From: Amylolactobacillus amylophilus DSM 20533 = JCM 1125
GTDB lineage: Bacteria; Bacillota; Bacilli; Lactobacillales; Lactobacillaceae
Length of the DNA: 64,000 nt
Direction of reading: 5' to 3'
Assembly: GCF_001936335.1 (NCBI RefSeq)
Contig: NZ_CP018888.1
Location: forward strand, 1,426,001 to 1,490,000
In this document: positions 48,140 to 58,079 of the stretch, piece by piece
Numbering within the stretch: the stretch's first letter is position 1
How the letters are laid out: the number at the start of each line of letters is the position of its first letter
The notes under the pieces: model-generated
Databases searched by the model: none
What the model was told of the DNA's origin: nothing
Seen by the model: only the letters and a program-made list of their open reading frames with translations
Program-made: the position numbers and the translations under genes

Positions 48140-48161
48140 GGTGGGGAGACCCACCTTTTTT
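48140..48161 (+). terminator. Rho-independent terminator after tig
   Basis: GGTGGG, loop GAGA, CCCACC, then six T's. Confidence 0.88.
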
Positions 48162-48273
48162 CAATTAAGCTGAAAACTTTACCCTAGTAGTGTTTTGTGG
48201 TAATTTAGCAGTTGTAATTAAGTAGTATACAAATAAGTTTGAATTGAAATTTACAAGATAGAGGAGTGTTCTG

Positions 48274-49527
48274 ATGTTTGTCGATGAAATGGAAAATCCA
48301 GAACAAATTAAATGTTCTTTTTGTGGTAAAACGCGGGACCAGGTCAGAACGATTGTCGCCGGTAATGGCGTCTACATCTGTAATGAATGTATTGAACTCA
48401 GTCAGCAAATTATTGAGGATGAATCCAGAAACAACTCGTTAAAGGACGCCAAAGATCTGCCGACTCCAATTGAGTTAAAGGCAAAGTTAGACAATTATGT
48501 TATTGGCCAGGAGAATGCTAAAAAAACACTTTCTGTCGCCGTTTACAACCACTATAAGAGAATTAGCCAGATGAATCTGGATGACGGCACAGAGCTTCAG
48601 AAAAGCAATATCGCGCTAATCGGACCTACGGGCTCTGGGAAGACCTTCTTGGCGCAGACACTGGCTCGTACTTTGAATGTTCCATTTGCCATCGCTGATG
48701 CGACTACGTTGACTGAGGCTGGCTATGTGGGTGAAGATGTCGAGAACATCTTGCTCAAGTTACTTCAAAATGCCAATTATGATGTTGAACGTGCGCAAAG
48801 AGGAATTATTTACATCGATGAAATTGATAAGATTTCTAAGAAGAGTGAGAACGTCTCGATTACTCGTGATGTTTCCGGTGAAGGCGTGCAACAGGCACTA
48901 CTGAAGATTCTTGAGGGAACAATTGCAAACGTGCCACCGCAGGGTGGTCGCAAGCACCCACAACAAGAAATGATTCAGATTGATACAACGAACATCCTCT
49001 TCATAGTCGGTGGAGCCTTCGATGGGATCGACAAAATTGTCAAGAGTCGTTTGGGTGACAAAACAATTGGTTTCGGTAGCTTTAATGATGAATCAAAAGA
49101 CGTTGCCGATGATAAGTGGACCAAGCACCTTATTCCCACAGATTTGATGAAATTTGGTCTGATCCCAGAGTTTATTGGGAGAATTCCGATTATCACTACA
49201 TTGGATAAGCTGACTGAGGACGATTTAGTGAGAATACTGACCGAACCCAAAAATGCGCTTATTAGACAATACCGTAAGCTATTTGAATTGGATGAGGTGG
49301 AATTAGACTTCACTGATGATGCCCTTGCTGAGGCTGCCAAAATTGCGATTGAGCGCCATACTGGTGCTCGTGGTCTTCGTTCGATTATCGAAGATAGCCT
49401 AATGGATGTCATGTATGAAATCCCAAGTAATAAGAATGTGGCCAAGGTCATAGTTGATCGGGCCGTGATTCAGAAACTTAAAAAGGCTGAAGTAGTCTTA
49501 AAGAAGACGGAAGAAGAGGCTTCTTAA
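48274..49527 (+). CDS. clpX: ATP-dependent Clp protease ATP-binding subunit ClpX
   Basis: AAA+ unfoldase that feeds substrates to ClpP. The 417-residue protein has the N-terminal four-Cys zinc-binding domain ([20 protein letters not shown]), Walker [15 protein letters not shown] (about residues 116-129), Walker [10 protein letters not shown], the pore loop GYVGEDVEN, the IGF-type ClpP-binding loop KTIGFGS, and the sensor-2 region [18 protein letters not shown] precedes the ATG. engB follows after one base. Confidence 0.98.
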   Translation: MFVDEMENPEQIKCSFCGKTRDQVRTIVAGNGVYICNECIELSQQIIEDESRNNSLKDAKDLPTPIELKAKLDNYVIGQENAKKTLSVAVYNHYKRISQMNLDDGTELQKSNIALIGPTGSGKTFLAQTLARTLNVPFAIADATTLTEAGYVGEDVENILLKLLQNANYDVERAQRGIIYIDEIDKISKKSENVSITRDVSGEGVQQALLKILEGTIANVPPQGGRKHPQQEMIQIDTTNILFIVGGAFDGIDKIVKSRLGDKTIGFGSFNDESKDVADDKWTKHLIPTDLMKFGLIPEFIGRIPIITTLDKLTEDDLVRILTEPKNALIRQYRKLFELDEVELDFTDDALAEAAKIAIERHTGARGLRSIIEDSLMDVMYEIPSNKNVAKVIVDRAVIQKLKKAEVVLKKTEEEAS

Positions 49528-49528
49528 C

Positions 49529-50113
49529 GTGAAAATTAAAACCGTTGAGATGGTCATGAGTGCCGTTTCCAGTAAACAATATCCAACTGACCAGCAATCA
49601 GAGATTGCTTTATCCGGCCGGTCAAATGTTGGTAAGTCCAGTTTGATCAACGCTATTCTGAACAGAAAGAAACTCGCGCGGACTTCTAGTTCCCCGGGTA
49701 AGACGCAGACGCTGAATTTCTATCATGTCAATGAGGAGTTCTATTTGGTTGACGTGCCTGGTTATGGCTACGCTAAAGTTTCTAAGAAACAACGGGCAGA
49801 GTTCGGGGTGATGATTGAAGAATATTTGACCACCCGTGATAATCTCCGTGGGGTAGTTCTATTGATTGACTCTCGGCACGAGCCCACGGCTGATGACGTG
49901 ACTATGTTTGAGTACGCCCAATACATCGGCAAACCGATCCTGGTTGTGGCAACGAAGATTGACAAAATAAAACCTAGTCAGCACAATAAGGTGTTCAAAC
50001 AAATCAGCAGCAAGATTGATTTGCATGCTGCAAATGTCTCATTCCTGACTTTCAGTGCAGAAACCAAGCTCCATGTTGAAGAATTTTGGCAGTGGATCGA
50101 AGAACAGCTGTAA
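49529..50113 (+). CDS. engB: Ribosome biogenesis GTPase EngB/YsxC
   Basis: Essential GTPase needed for late 50S subunit assembly. The 194-residue protein has G1 LSGRSNVGKSSL (about residues 28-39), SSPGKTQTLNFY, the G3 VDVPGYGYAKVSK, and the G4-like VATKIDK. The GTG start lies one base after the clpX stop, with AGAGG in the clpX 3' end, an arrangement conserved in Firmicutes. Confidence 0.97.
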   Translation: MKIKTVEMVMSAVSSKQYPTDQQSEIALSGRSNVGKSSLINAILNRKKLARTSSSPGKTQTLNFYHVNEEFYLVDVPGYGYAKVSKKQRAEFGVMIEEYLTTRDNLRGVVLLIDSRHEPTADDVTMFEYAQYIGKPILVVATKIDKIKPSQHNKVFKQISSKIDLHAANVSFLTFSAETKLHVEEFWQWIEEQL

Positions 50114-50201
50114 TGCTGTTGACACGGAATTTTGTATTATACAAGTAACTATTGATAAGTCTAGTTTTGCTCCAAATTTTTAAAATAAAAACATATTTTT
50201 G

Positions 50202-50230
50202 TTGACATTAAAATTTGGATGGGTTAAATT
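50202..50230 (+). promoter_or_regulatory. Promoter of the argS T-box transcript
   Basis: TTGACA (50202-50207), 17 bases, TAAATT (50225-50230); a consensus -35 and good spacing, placed just before the leader. Confidence 0.8.
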
Positions 50231-50239
50231 AATGCTATT

Positions 50240-50441
50240 CCAATGACAAAGGAAGAGTAAGCTGGAATACACGCACAGCGAGTCAAGGACGATGAGAGCT
50301 TGACGGTGTAGCCAGACGAAGGCGCGCCTTTTAGGATTCTAAATTAGAATAATAAAGCGGATTAATCATCAATTAGAGTGGTACCGCGGGTTAAACAACT
50401 CGTCTCTTTTCAATTATTTCAATTGAAAAGGGACTTTTTTT
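50240..50441 (+). promoter_or_regulatory. T-box leader controlling argS (predicted tRNA-Arg sensing)
   Basis: Stem I can be built from AAAGG with CCTTT (50327-50331), then CTGG/CCAG and TACAC/GTGTA. The E-loop-like AGAGTA is on the 5' side, and the distal part carries CAGCGAG and GATGAGAG. The specifier loop (ACGAAGGCGCG) holds CGC, an Arg codon, at 50323-50325. The T-box sequence AGAGTGGTACCGCGG is at 50375-50389. The terminator GTCTCTTTTCAATT / AATTGAAAAGGGAC with seven T's spans 50402-50441. Identity is firm; the exact specifier comes from folding by eye. Confidence 0.93.
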
Positions 50442-50455
50442 GTATCGGAGGAAGA

Positions 50456-52147
50456 ATGGACTATAAAAAAATTATTGCAGCCGCAGTGTTCGCTGCGACT
50501 GACGCAGCATTAAACGAAGAGGAAATCTATCGCTTACTCGAAGTTCCTAAGCAGGAGAATCTGGGAGATTATGCGTTTCCTGCATTTGCATTAGCAAAGA
50601 CGTTCCATAAGAATCCAGCAGTCATCGCTGAAGAACTGGCGACTAAAGTCAAGTCGGACTATTTCGACCATGTTGAAGCAGTGGGACCATACCTCAACTT
50701 TTTCTTGAGCAAGAACGTCGTTTCAAATGAGGTAATTAAGCAGGTTTTGAACGAGGGAGCAGATTACGGTTACTTTGATGAAGGTCATAATGGAAACGTC
50801 CCGATTGATATGTCGTCACCGAATATCGCTAAGCCAATGTCCATGGGTCACTTACGCTCAACGGTAATTGGGAATGCGGTTGCTAATATTCTCGCTAAAC
50901 GTGGCTACCATCCGATTAAAGACAATCATCTAGGTGACTGGGGAACCCAATTTGGTAAGTTAATCACGGCTTACAAGCTCTGGGGTAACGAGGAGGATGT
51001 CAAAAAGGATCCAATAAAAAATCTCGTTGCTTATTATGTGAAGTTTCATGAGGAGGATGTTGAGCATCCGGAACTGGATGACGAAGCACGTCTTTGGTTT
51101 AAGAAACTTGAGGATGGTGATGAAGAAGCACACCGTCTCTGGAAGTGGTTTAGCGAGGTATCTTTGAAGGAATTCCAACGGGTTTACGATATTTTGGATA
51201 TTCAGTTTGATATCTATAACGGTGAGGCCTTCTATAACGATAAACTCGACGAGGTAGTTGAGTTGTTGAAACAAAAGAATCTGTTGGAAGAATCTGAGGG
51301 TGCACAAATTGTTCGCCTTGACGAATACAACCTTTCACCAGCGGTTATTCTGAAAAGCGACGGTGCTAGCCTGTATATCACTCGTGATTTGGCCACGGCA
51401 ATCTATCGTGAGCGCGAATTCGATTTCGCCAAGAACCTTTATGTGGTTGGTAGTGAACAGACGCATTATTTCAAGCAGGTCCAAGCCGTACTCCTGAAGA
51501 TGGGCTTTGAATCGGCTAAGGAGATGCATCATATCCCATTTGGCTTGATTACAGTGAATGGTAAGAAACTTTCGACCCGTTCAGGACGCATCATTTTGCT
51601 AGAGGAAGTGCTAAACGACTCAATGGATCTAGCATTAAAGATGATTGAGGCTAAGAATCCTGCACTACCAAACAAGGAGCAAGTTGCACGTGAGGTTGGT
51701 GTTGGTGCAGTCGTCTTCAACGATTTGAAGAACGAACGCATTCTTGCAGAAGACTTTAATCTTGAAGAGATATTGAAGTTTGAGGGTGACACTGGTCCTT
51801 ATGTCCAATATACCCACGCCAGAGGCCAGAGTATTCTGCGTAAGGCGCAGGAACTTGCGATTACTGGGAGTGATTATGCTTTAGACGATGCCAATGCATG
51901 GGTGGTCGTTAAACAGTTGGAGAAGTTTCCAGAGATTGTTAAAGAGGCAAATGATCGCTTCGAACCATCAGTCATCGCAAAGTATACTTTGAAGTTGTCA
52001 CAAGCATTTAACCGTTATTACGGGAACAGTAAAATACTTGCTGATGACGGTGGAATCCACGCGCGACTAGGATTGGTTCAAGCTACAGCCACGGTCCTGA
52101 AGGAGAGCTTACGCCTACTAGGAATTAAAGCACCAGAGCAGATGTAA
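50456..52147 (+). CDS. argS: Arginyl-tRNA synthetase
   Basis: Class I synthetase that charges tRNA-Arg. The 563-residue protein has the ArgS N-terminal additional domain, the HIGH-like motif NIAKPMSMGHLRSTVIGN (about residues 124-141), the LGDWGTQFG region, and a C-terminal DALR anticodon-binding domain. As in many ArgS proteins, KMSKS is degenerate (KKLSTRSG). GGAGGAAG precedes the ATG at 50456; the ATG at 50378 lies in the T-box motif and is rejected. Confidence 0.98.
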   Translation: MDYKKIIAAAVFAATDAALNEEEIYRLLEVPKQENLGDYAFPAFALAKTFHKNPAVIAEELATKVKSDYFDHVEAVGPYLNFFLSKNVVSNEVIKQVLNEGADYGYFDEGHNGNVPIDMSSPNIAKPMSMGHLRSTVIGNAVANILAKRGYHPIKDNHLGDWGTQFGKLITAYKLWGNEEDVKKDPIKNLVAYYVKFHEEDVEHPELDDEARLWFKKLEDGDEEAHRLWKWFSEVSLKEFQRVYDILDIQFDIYNGEAFYNDKLDEVVELLKQKNLLEESEGAQIVRLDEYNLSPAVILKSDGASLYITRDLATAIYREREFDFAKNLYVVGSEQTHYFKQVQAVLLKMGFESAKEMHHIPFGLITVNGKKLSTRSGRIILLEEVLNDSMDLALKMIEAKNPALPNKEQVAREVGVGAVVFNDLKNERILAEDFNLEEILKFEGDTGPYVQYTHARGQSILRKAQELAITGSDYALDDANAWVVVKQLEKFPEIVKEANDRFEPSVIAKYTLKLSQAFNRYYGNSKILADDGGIHARLGLVQATATVLKESLRLLGIKAPEQM

Positions 52148-52211
52148 AAAATACTATCTTTTGAATTTTATTTATTAAATTACGTAAAATCGGAAGATAA
52201 TTTGTTTAAAA

Positions 52212-52253
52212 AAACAGATTATTTTTCTACCGAAAAGTAATCTGTCTTTTTTT
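52212..52253 (+). terminator. Bidirectional terminator between argS and the small minus-strand gene
   Basis: ACAGATTA (52214-52221) pairs with TAATCTGT (52238-52245); T tracts lie on the 3' side of both strands. Confidence 0.8.
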
Positions 52254-52320
52254 AACCGTTTTTTTCATTAAATTAGCTTTAAACAAAGATAAAACGTTTA
52301 ATCATTAATTAAATATATTG

Positions 52321-52488
52321 TTATTTAGAGTTTTTCTCTTGAGTTGCGGTATCTACCTTAGACACGTTCTCAGCGCCTGATAAATCTGCGTTTGGCTTCT
52401 CCTTTGGCTTCGATTTATCATCAGGTAGGATGGCAAATTTATCCAGTACCTTCTGGAGCTCGTCGTCTCTTTTAAATGTCAGTCCCAT
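52321..52488 (-). CDS. Small charged protein of 55 residues
   Basis: An intact short gene on the minus strand. The protein begins MGLTFKRDDELQKVLDKFAI and continues with a Lys/Pro/Asp-rich, probably disordered tail; it has no membrane segment. It is preceded by AAGGAG, spaced 10 bases from the ATG, and by a promoter with TTGTTA and TATACT. The N-terminus recalls a family of tiny Lactobacillales and streptococcal proteins (SPJ_0845-like), but I recall this only loosely. No function is known. Confidence 0.75.
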   Translation of the reverse strand: MGLTFKRDDELQKVLDKFAILPDDKSKPKEKPNADLSGAENVSKVDTATQEKNSK

Positions 52489-52510
52489 AAATAATCATCT
52501 CCTTAGATGA

Positions 52511-52539
52511 AGTATACGAAAAACATCGTTGAATAACAA
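52511..52539 (-). promoter_or_regulatory. Promoter of the 55-residue protein gene
   Basis: On the minus strand TTGTTA (52534-52539), 17 bases, TATACT (52511-52516), 22 bases before the ATG. Confidence 0.65.
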
Positions 52540-52564
52540 CAAAATAGGAACAGGAGTAATCACA

Positions 52565-54058
52565 ATGAAACATAAGAAAAATATTTTCACGGGAATTATC
52601 ATCAGTTTCATCGCTATGATCAGCCTAGCGATTGGGTTAGGTATACAAGTAAATCAGGTCAATGCCAGCACAGTTGCCGAGATTAAGGCAAAGGGCGAAA
52701 TCGTCATGGGAACCTCGCCTGACTATCCGCCATACGAATTCATCGCTACTGTAGATGGTAAACAAAAGGCGATTGGAATGGACATCTCGATTGGTGAACG
52801 GTTTGCGAAGGACCTTGGGGTGAAGTTGGTTATTAAGCAAATGGATTTCGATTCATTACTAGTTGGCCTCGAGACGGGTAAAATCGATTTCTCGATTTCA
52901 GGCTTAACCCCCACCAACGAACGGAAGAAGAGTGCTGACTTTTCCAAAGTATACTACCAGGCCGACCAGTACTTCGTGGTGAACAAGAATGATAAAAAGC
53001 TGTACAAGAACTTTCATTCATTGGCTGAGAAGAAGATTGGGGTACAAACTGGTAGCTTGCAGTTGAAGCTTGCAAAGGAACAAATGCCTCAGGCCAAGTT
53101 GACCCAGATGACTAAGATTACTGACTTAATCCTTGCGTTGAAATCACACAAAACAGATGCATTGCTGATGGAATCAACCGTAGCAATTGCCTATGCAGCA
53201 CACGATGACAATCTCGCGTACATCAAGAGTGGGTTGGTTCAGGGATCTGACATGGAGGGAACCGCAATCGCCTTCCCGAAGAATTCACCAGAGTTAGTTG
53301 CAGCTGCAAACAAGACGATTGACCAGATTCACGAGAAAGACTCGATTACCAAATACTTAGCAGATGCAGGTGATTATTTGAAACCGGCAGCTAAGAAAGA
53401 GAATAGCTGGTTAATTGTGGCGAAGTATTGGAAGTATTTTGCTAATGGCTTGGGTTACACAATCCTTGTTACTGTTGTGTCAGCAATCTTTGGTGTAGTA
53501 TTAGGTATTCTATTCGCACTACTACGGTTAGTGAATAGTAAATTTGTCAATAATATCGTGAAGGCCATCGTTGAATTTATTCGGGGCACTCCGTTGATGA
53601 TTCAACTCATGTTCGTCTATTTCGGCTTGAGTAAAATGTTGAATGTCGATATTTCACCACTCCTCGCCGGATTCATCGCTGTTTCAATTAACAGTGCTGC
53701 TTATGTTTCGGAAATTATCCGTGGTGGTATTAATTCTGTCGATGCTGGTCAGGGTGAGGCTGCACGCTCACTTGGTTTATCGAAGAAGGAGGCCATGCAA
53801 AGCATTATTTTGCCACAAGCAATCAAGAATATTTGGCCGGCACTCGGTAACGAGTTCATTTCACTGATTAAAGAAACTTCAATCGTTTCAATTATCGGTG
53901 TCAGTGACCTGATCTTCCAATTAAGAGCAGTGCAGGCAGCAACATATCAAGGAATTATTCCAATTGTGATTGCAATGCTCATCTACTTCATCATCACATA
54001 CGGACTGTCTAAGTTACTTAATTTCTACGAACGGAGAATGAATCATGGAAATAATTAA
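52565..54058 (+). CDS. Amino-acid ABC transporter, substrate-binding protein fused to permease
   Basis: Polar amino-acid importer component, with the extracellular binding domain and the membrane domain in one chain, as in GlnP-type systems. The 497-residue protein has a signal/membrane segment (residues about 7-30), a periplasmic-binding-protein family 3 domain ([29 protein letters not shown]), then a HisM-type permease from about residue 290 with the EAA loop [20 protein letters not shown]. The ATG at 52565 follows ACAGGAG; a TTG at 52529 is less likely. Substrate (glutamine, glutamate or another) cannot be told. It overlaps its ATPase gene by 14 bases. Confidence 0.93.
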   Translation: MKHKKNIFTGIIISFIAMISLAIGLGIQVNQVNASTVAEIKAKGEIVMGTSPDYPPYEFIATVDGKQKAIGMDISIGERFAKDLGVKLVIKQMDFDSLLVGLETGKIDFSISGLTPTNERKKSADFSKVYYQADQYFVVNKNDKKLYKNFHSLAEKKIGVQTGSLQLKLAKEQMPQAKLTQMTKITDLILALKSHKTDALLMESTVAIAYAAHDDNLAYIKSGLVQGSDMEGTAIAFPKNSPELVAAANKTIDQIHEKDSITKYLADAGDYLKPAAKKENSWLIVAKYWKYFANGLGYTILVTVVSAIFGVVLGILFALLRLVNSKFVNNIVKAIVEFIRGTPLMIQLMFVYFGLSKMLNVDISPLLAGFIAVSINSAAYVSEIIRGGINSVDAGQGEAARSLGLSKKEAMQSIILPQAIKNIWPALGNEFISLIKETSIVSIIGVSDLIFQLRAVQAATYQGIIPIVIAMLIYFIITYGLSKLLNFYERRMNHGNN

Positions 54059-54788
54059 TGTTGAACATCTAGTGAAGAATTTCGGCGATAAAGAGATTTT
54101 GAAGGACATATCGGCTACTGTTAACCAAGGAGACGTAATTACTATTATTGGTCCCTCTGGTGGTGGTAAAAGTACATTTTTACGCTGTCTAAACCTGCTT
54201 GAGACACCAACAAGTGGTGACGTCAAATTCGAAAATAAAAGCCTTTTGAGCTTGAAAGAAAGTGAATTAAACCAACTCCGTGAGAAGATGGGCATGGTGT
54301 TTCAGAACTTCAACCTCTTCAATAACCTGAACGTGCTCGACAACATCACGCTAGCACTCAAGAAGATTAAGAAGATGGACGAGCAGGCTGCGGCTACTGT
54401 GGCACAAGAATTGTTGGCTAAGGTCGGCATGGCGGAGTTTGCAGCAGCGTTTTCGAGCTCGTTATCAGGTGGGCAGAAACAACGGGTGGCGATTGCTCGG
54501 GCACTGGCGATGAATCCGGACGTGATGCTCTTTGACGAACCGACTAGCGCGCTTGATCCAGAAATGGTTGGTGAGGTGTTGAAGGTTATGCAGGACTTGG
54601 CAAAGGAAGGAATGACAATGGTGATTGTCACCCATGAAATGGGCTTTGCGAAGAAGGTTGCTAACCAAGTTTGGTTCATGGATGGAGGAATTATTGCTGA
54701 GCAAGGTACACCAACGGATGTTTTCGATCATCCGCAAAATGAACGAACACAGGAATTTCTATCCAAAGTTTTAGATACCAATATGTAG
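54045..54788 (+). CDS. Amino-acid ABC transporter, ATP-binding protein
   Basis: ATPase partner of the upstream fusion permease. The 247-residue protein has Walker [20 protein letters not shown] (about residues 33-51), Q-loop MVFQNFNLF, signature [15 protein letters not shown], Walker [21 protein letters not shown] and the H-loop VTHEMGFA, all typical of the GlnQ/HisP group. It starts within the end of the permease gene and ends at a terminator. Confidence 0.95.
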   Translation: MEIINVEHLVKNFGDKEILKDISATVNQGDVITIIGPSGGGKSTFLRCLNLLETPTSGDVKFENKSLLSLKESELNQLREKMGMVFQNFNLFNNLNVLDNITLALKKIKKMDEQAAATVAQELLAKVGMAEFAAAFSSSLSGGQKQRVAIARALAMNPDVMLFDEPTSALDPEMVGEVLKVMQDLAKEGMTMVIVTHEMGFAKKVANQVWFMDGGIIAEQGTPTDVFDHPQNERTQEFLSKVLDTNM

Positions 54789-54812
54789 TAATAATTGTTA
54801 TACCAAGGTTTT

Positions 54813-54838
54813 AAGCAAACATTATGTTTGCTTTTTTT
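54813..54838 (+). terminator. Terminator of the amino-acid transporter operon
   Basis: AAGCAAACA, loop TTA, TGTTTGCTT, then a T tract. Confidence 0.9.
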
Positions 54839-54855
54839 GTGTTTTTGAATAAAAT
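54828..54855 (+). promoter_or_regulatory. Possible uvrC promoter within the preceding terminator
   Basis: TTGCTT (54828-54833) lies in the terminator's 3' arm and TAAAAT (54850-54855) follows after 16 bases. The fit is moderate. Confidence 0.4.
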
Positions 54856-54892
54856 TAGACAAAGTGAGAATCGAAAAGAGGGGGTGACTAAT

Positions 54893-56680
54893 TTGGCGAG
54901 TCAACATATTGAACATAAATTGAGCTTGTTACCTGATTTACCGGGTTGTTACCTGATGAAGGACTTGAATTCAAAGATTATTTACGTCGGTAAGGCGAAA
55001 AACCTGAAAAATAGAGTTCGCTCGTATTTTAAGAGTGCGCACGAGGGCAAGACTGCCCACCTAGTCTCAGAAATTGTGGATTTCGAAACGATTGTGACTA
55101 GTAGTGATAAAGAGGCTTTTTTGCTTGAGATTACACTGATTCAGAAACACAAGCCTTACTATAATATTAAATTAAAACAAGGAACCGGTTATCCGTACAT
55201 CAAGATCACGAATGAACGTGACCCAAAGAGCGAGATTACCAGCTACATTAAGAAGGACGGCGGCTACTACTTCGGACCATACCCAAACGTTTATGCCGCA
55301 CAGGAAACACTCCATTTTCTTCAGAAAGTGTATCCGTTAAGACGTTGTGCCGGACACCTTGGTCGGCCATGCCTGTACTACCATATGGGTCAATGCCTCG
55401 GCGCCTGTTTCAAGGAAGTTCCCGTGGAAGAGTACGCTAAGCAAATTAAGAAAATCAAGAGCTTTTTGAATGGCAATGTGGCCGAGGTTAAACGAAAGTT
55501 GACGACTGAGATGGCCAAGGCCGCTCAGGAGCTCAGATTTGAACGAGCGGGTGAGATTCGGAATCAACTCCACTACATTGAGGTCACAGTTGAGAAGCAG
55601 AAGATTATCTCAAACGACCACACGCCAAGGGATATTTTTAATTTTTACGTCGACAAGGGTTGGATGAGCATTCAAATCTTCTTCCTGCGGCAAACCAAAT
55701 TGTTGAAACGGGAGAAGCGTCTGTTTGCACTGGCTGATGATACAGATCCGATTGAAGAATTCAGTTCGTTTATTTTGCAATTTTATAATCAAAAGAATCA
55801 CGTTTTACCAAAAGAGGTTTTGGTTCCGAAGGGATTAGAAAATGGTACGCTGGGTGAAATACTACAGGTACCGGTACACACACCTTCTCGTGGCCAAAAG
55901 ATAGCCTTACTAGACATGGCCAAGGAAAACGCTCAGTTAGTGCTCGAGGAGAAATTCCGGCTGCTTGAGTTAGATAACAGAAAGACCCTTGGAGCGCAGG
56001 AGGAGCTGTTTGCAGCACTCGGTGTGCCCTATGGTCATACGATTGAGGCATTCGATCATTCCCACATCCAGGGAACAGATCCTGTCTCGGCCATGGTCGT
56101 TTATACCGATGGTGAACCAGACAAGAGTCATTATCGAAAATTTAAGCTTAAGGGTGAATATGAGCATCAACAAGGTGCTGATGAGGCGGCCAATACGAGA
56201 GAGGTTATTCGCCGAAGATATACACGACTGTTAAAGGAACACGCTGAGATGCCCGCACTAATCCTGATGGATGGGGGTGTAATTGAAGTTAATGCAGCCC
56301 GCGATGTTCTAGTGAACGAGTTGGGTTTAGATATTCCACTAGCTGGGATGGTGAAGAACAATAAACATAAGACGGCCGAACTGATCTTTGGTGAGCCACT
56401 GGCTGTTGTTCAATTGGATGCTAAATCACAGGCGTTCTACTTAATTCAACGGATTCAAGAAGAGGTGCACCGATTTGCCATCACTTTCCACCGGCAGTCA
56501 CGCAGTAAGAATGCACTGTCCTCGAAGCTCGAGAGTATCAAGGGAATAGGCCCCAAAACTAGGACTAAATTACTCAAAGAATTTGGTTCCATGAAGAAAA
56601 TTAAAGAAGCAAGTGTGTCTGACTTACAGGAAGCCGGTTTGACTTTACCACAGGCACAGACGATTAAATTAACCCTGTAA
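54893..56680 (+). CDS. uvrC: Excinuclease ABC subunit C
   Basis: Makes both incisions in nucleotide excision repair, after UvrA and UvrB. The 595-residue protein has the N-terminal GIY-YIG nuclease (LPGCYLMKD, IIYVGKAKNLKNRVRSYF), a UVR motif for UvrB binding (about residue 205: FERAGEIRNQLHYIE), the RNase H-like C-terminal nuclease (EAFDHSHIQGTDPVSAMVV), and two terminal HhH motifs (SIKGIGPKTRTKLLKEFGS). I prefer TTG 54893, spaced from GAGGGGGTG; GTG 54884 and earlier in-frame codons are less likely. Confidence 0.97.
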   Translation: MASQHIEHKLSLLPDLPGCYLMKDLNSKIIYVGKAKNLKNRVRSYFKSAHEGKTAHLVSEIVDFETIVTSSDKEAFLLEITLIQKHKPYYNIKLKQGTGYPYIKITNERDPKSEITSYIKKDGGYYFGPYPNVYAAQETLHFLQKVYPLRRCAGHLGRPCLYYHMGQCLGACFKEVPVEEYAKQIKKIKSFLNGNVAEVKRKLTTEMAKAAQELRFERAGEIRNQLHYIEVTVEKQKIISNDHTPRDIFNFYVDKGWMSIQIFFLRQTKLLKREKRLFALADDTDPIEEFSSFILQFYNQKNHVLPKEVLVPKGLENGTLGEILQVPVHTPSRGQKIALLDMAKENAQLVLEEKFRLLELDNRKTLGAQEELFAALGVPYGHTIEAFDHSHIQGTDPVSAMVVYTDGEPDKSHYRKFKLKGEYEHQQGADEAANTREVIRRRYTRLLKEHAEMPALILMDGGVIEVNAARDVLVNELGLDIPLAGMVKNNKHKTAELIFGEPLAVVQLDAKSQAFYLIQRIQEEVHRFAITFHRQSRSKNALSSKLESIKGIGPKTRTKLLKEFGSMKKIKEASVSDLQEAGLTLPQAQTIKLTL

Positions 56681-56776
56681 CAATCTTTGTTTAGAGGGCT
56701 TTTATTTTCTCTAAGCAACGAAACAAATAACCTTTATGTGGTATTATAATAACGATAAAGAAGTGGAGGAACATAT

Positions 56777-58057
56777 ATGTTTGTTGATCAAACTAAAATA
56801 GAAGTTCAAGCAGGAAAGGGTGGCGATGGTGCCATCAGTTTCCGCCGTGAAAAGTTTGTTCCTCTTGGTGGCCCGGCTGGTGGTGATGGTGGTAAAGGTG
56901 GCAGCATCATATTTCGCGCAGACGAAGGGCTAAGAACGCTGATGGATTTTCGCTACAGAAGAAAATTCAAAGCTGCAAGTGGCGAAGCCGGCATGAATAA
57001 ATCAATGTATGGTCGTGCAGCTAAGGATACGGTGATTAAGGTTCCAGCTGGCACAGCGGTTTACGATTTCGATACCAATGAATTGATTGGTGATCTAACT
57101 AAACACGGCCAAACGCTTGTAGTGGCTAAAGGTGGTCGTGGAGGACGCGGTAATATTCACTTTGCCAATTCCAAGAATTCAGCGCCAGAAATCGCCGAAA
57201 ATGGTGAGCCTGGTGAATTTAGAACATTAAGACTAGAGTTAAAGATGATTGCGGATGTTGGTTTAGTCGGTTTTCCATCAGTTGGCAAGTCGACCTTACT
57301 ATCCGTTGTCACGGCTGCTAAGCCTAAGATTGCCTCGTATCAATTTACAACCTTGACGCCCAACCTGGGTATGGTTCAATTGGACGACGGACGGGACTTC
57401 TCAATGGCTGATTTACCCGGATTGATTGAGGGAGCAGCAAATGGTGTTGGTCTTGGAATCCAATTTCTACGCCACGTGGAGCGGACAAAGGTAATCCTTC
57501 ATCTAGTAGAGATGGATCCAGATAACGGGCGGGATCCTTTTGATGACTATCAGGTGGTCAGAAAAGAGCTTGAGTCATATGATGAAAAAGTTGAAGCCAA
57601 GCCAGAAATTATCGTGGCAACTAAGATGGATCTACCAGGAAGTGATGACCGTCTGGCTCAATTCAAGAAGGACCTAGGGGATAAAGAAGTCTTTCCGATC
57701 TCTAGTTTGACACATGATGGTGTGTTCCAACTGATGAGCTTAGCTGCAACTGAGCTTGAACAGGTGGAAAATATTGTCGAACCTGAGCCAACTACTGATT
57801 CAACTACTAAGGAATATAATTTTGTTCCTAGTGAGCAGAGTTTTAAGGTTATTCGTGTGGGCGAACATGAATTTGAGATTCATGGCGCAGATCTCGAGAA
57901 GACCGTTAAGATGACGAATATTAGGCATAATGACGGTATTATGCGCTTAGCTCGCAAGCTTAAAGCTCTTGGTGTTGATGAGGCGCTGCGGGATGCTGGG
58001 GCGCAGAATGGCGATGATGTCACGGTTGCAGACTTTACCTTTGAATTTGTTGAATAA
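56777..58057 (+). CDS. obgE: Obg-family GTPase ObgE/CgtA
   Basis: Essential GTPase involved in 50S assembly and stress control. The 426-residue protein has the glycine-rich Obg domain (residues 1-157, for example [18 protein letters not shown]), the G domain with [11 protein letters not shown] and [16 protein letters not shown], and the C-terminal OCT domain (about 350-425). GTGGAGG supports the ATG, and TATAAT at 56745-56750 may be its -10. oatA follows after 22 bases. Confidence 0.98.
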   Translation: MFVDQTKIEVQAGKGGDGAISFRREKFVPLGGPAGGDGGKGGSIIFRADEGLRTLMDFRYRRKFKAASGEAGMNKSMYGRAAKDTVIKVPAGTAVYDFDTNELIGDLTKHGQTLVVAKGGRGGRGNIHFANSKNSAPEIAENGEPGEFRTLRLELKMIADVGLVGFPSVGKSTLLSVVTAAKPKIASYQFTTLTPNLGMVQLDDGRDFSMADLPGLIEGAANGVGLGIQFLRHVERTKVILHLVEMDPDNGRDPFDDYQVVRKELESYDEKVEAKPEIIVATKMDLPGSDDRLAQFKKDLGDKEVFPISSLTHDGVFQLMSLAATELEQVENIVEPEPTTDSTTKEYNFVPSEQSFKVIRVGEHEFEIHGADLEKTVKMTNIRHNDGIMRLARKLKALGVDEALRDAGAQNGDDVTVADFTFEFVE

Positions 58058-58079
58058 AAGAAGAGTTTGAATTTAACTA

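Noticed and set aside
48975-49451. 158-codon open frame antisense to clpX
   Set aside because: It lies wholly within clpX, its protein is Ser/Ile-rich as expected of a shadow frame, and no ribosome-binding site or promoter precedes it.
52529-52564. TTG 52529 as start of the amino-acid transporter fusion
   Set aside because: It would add 12 polar residues before the signal peptide and has no ribosome-binding site; ATG 52565 has ACAGGAG.
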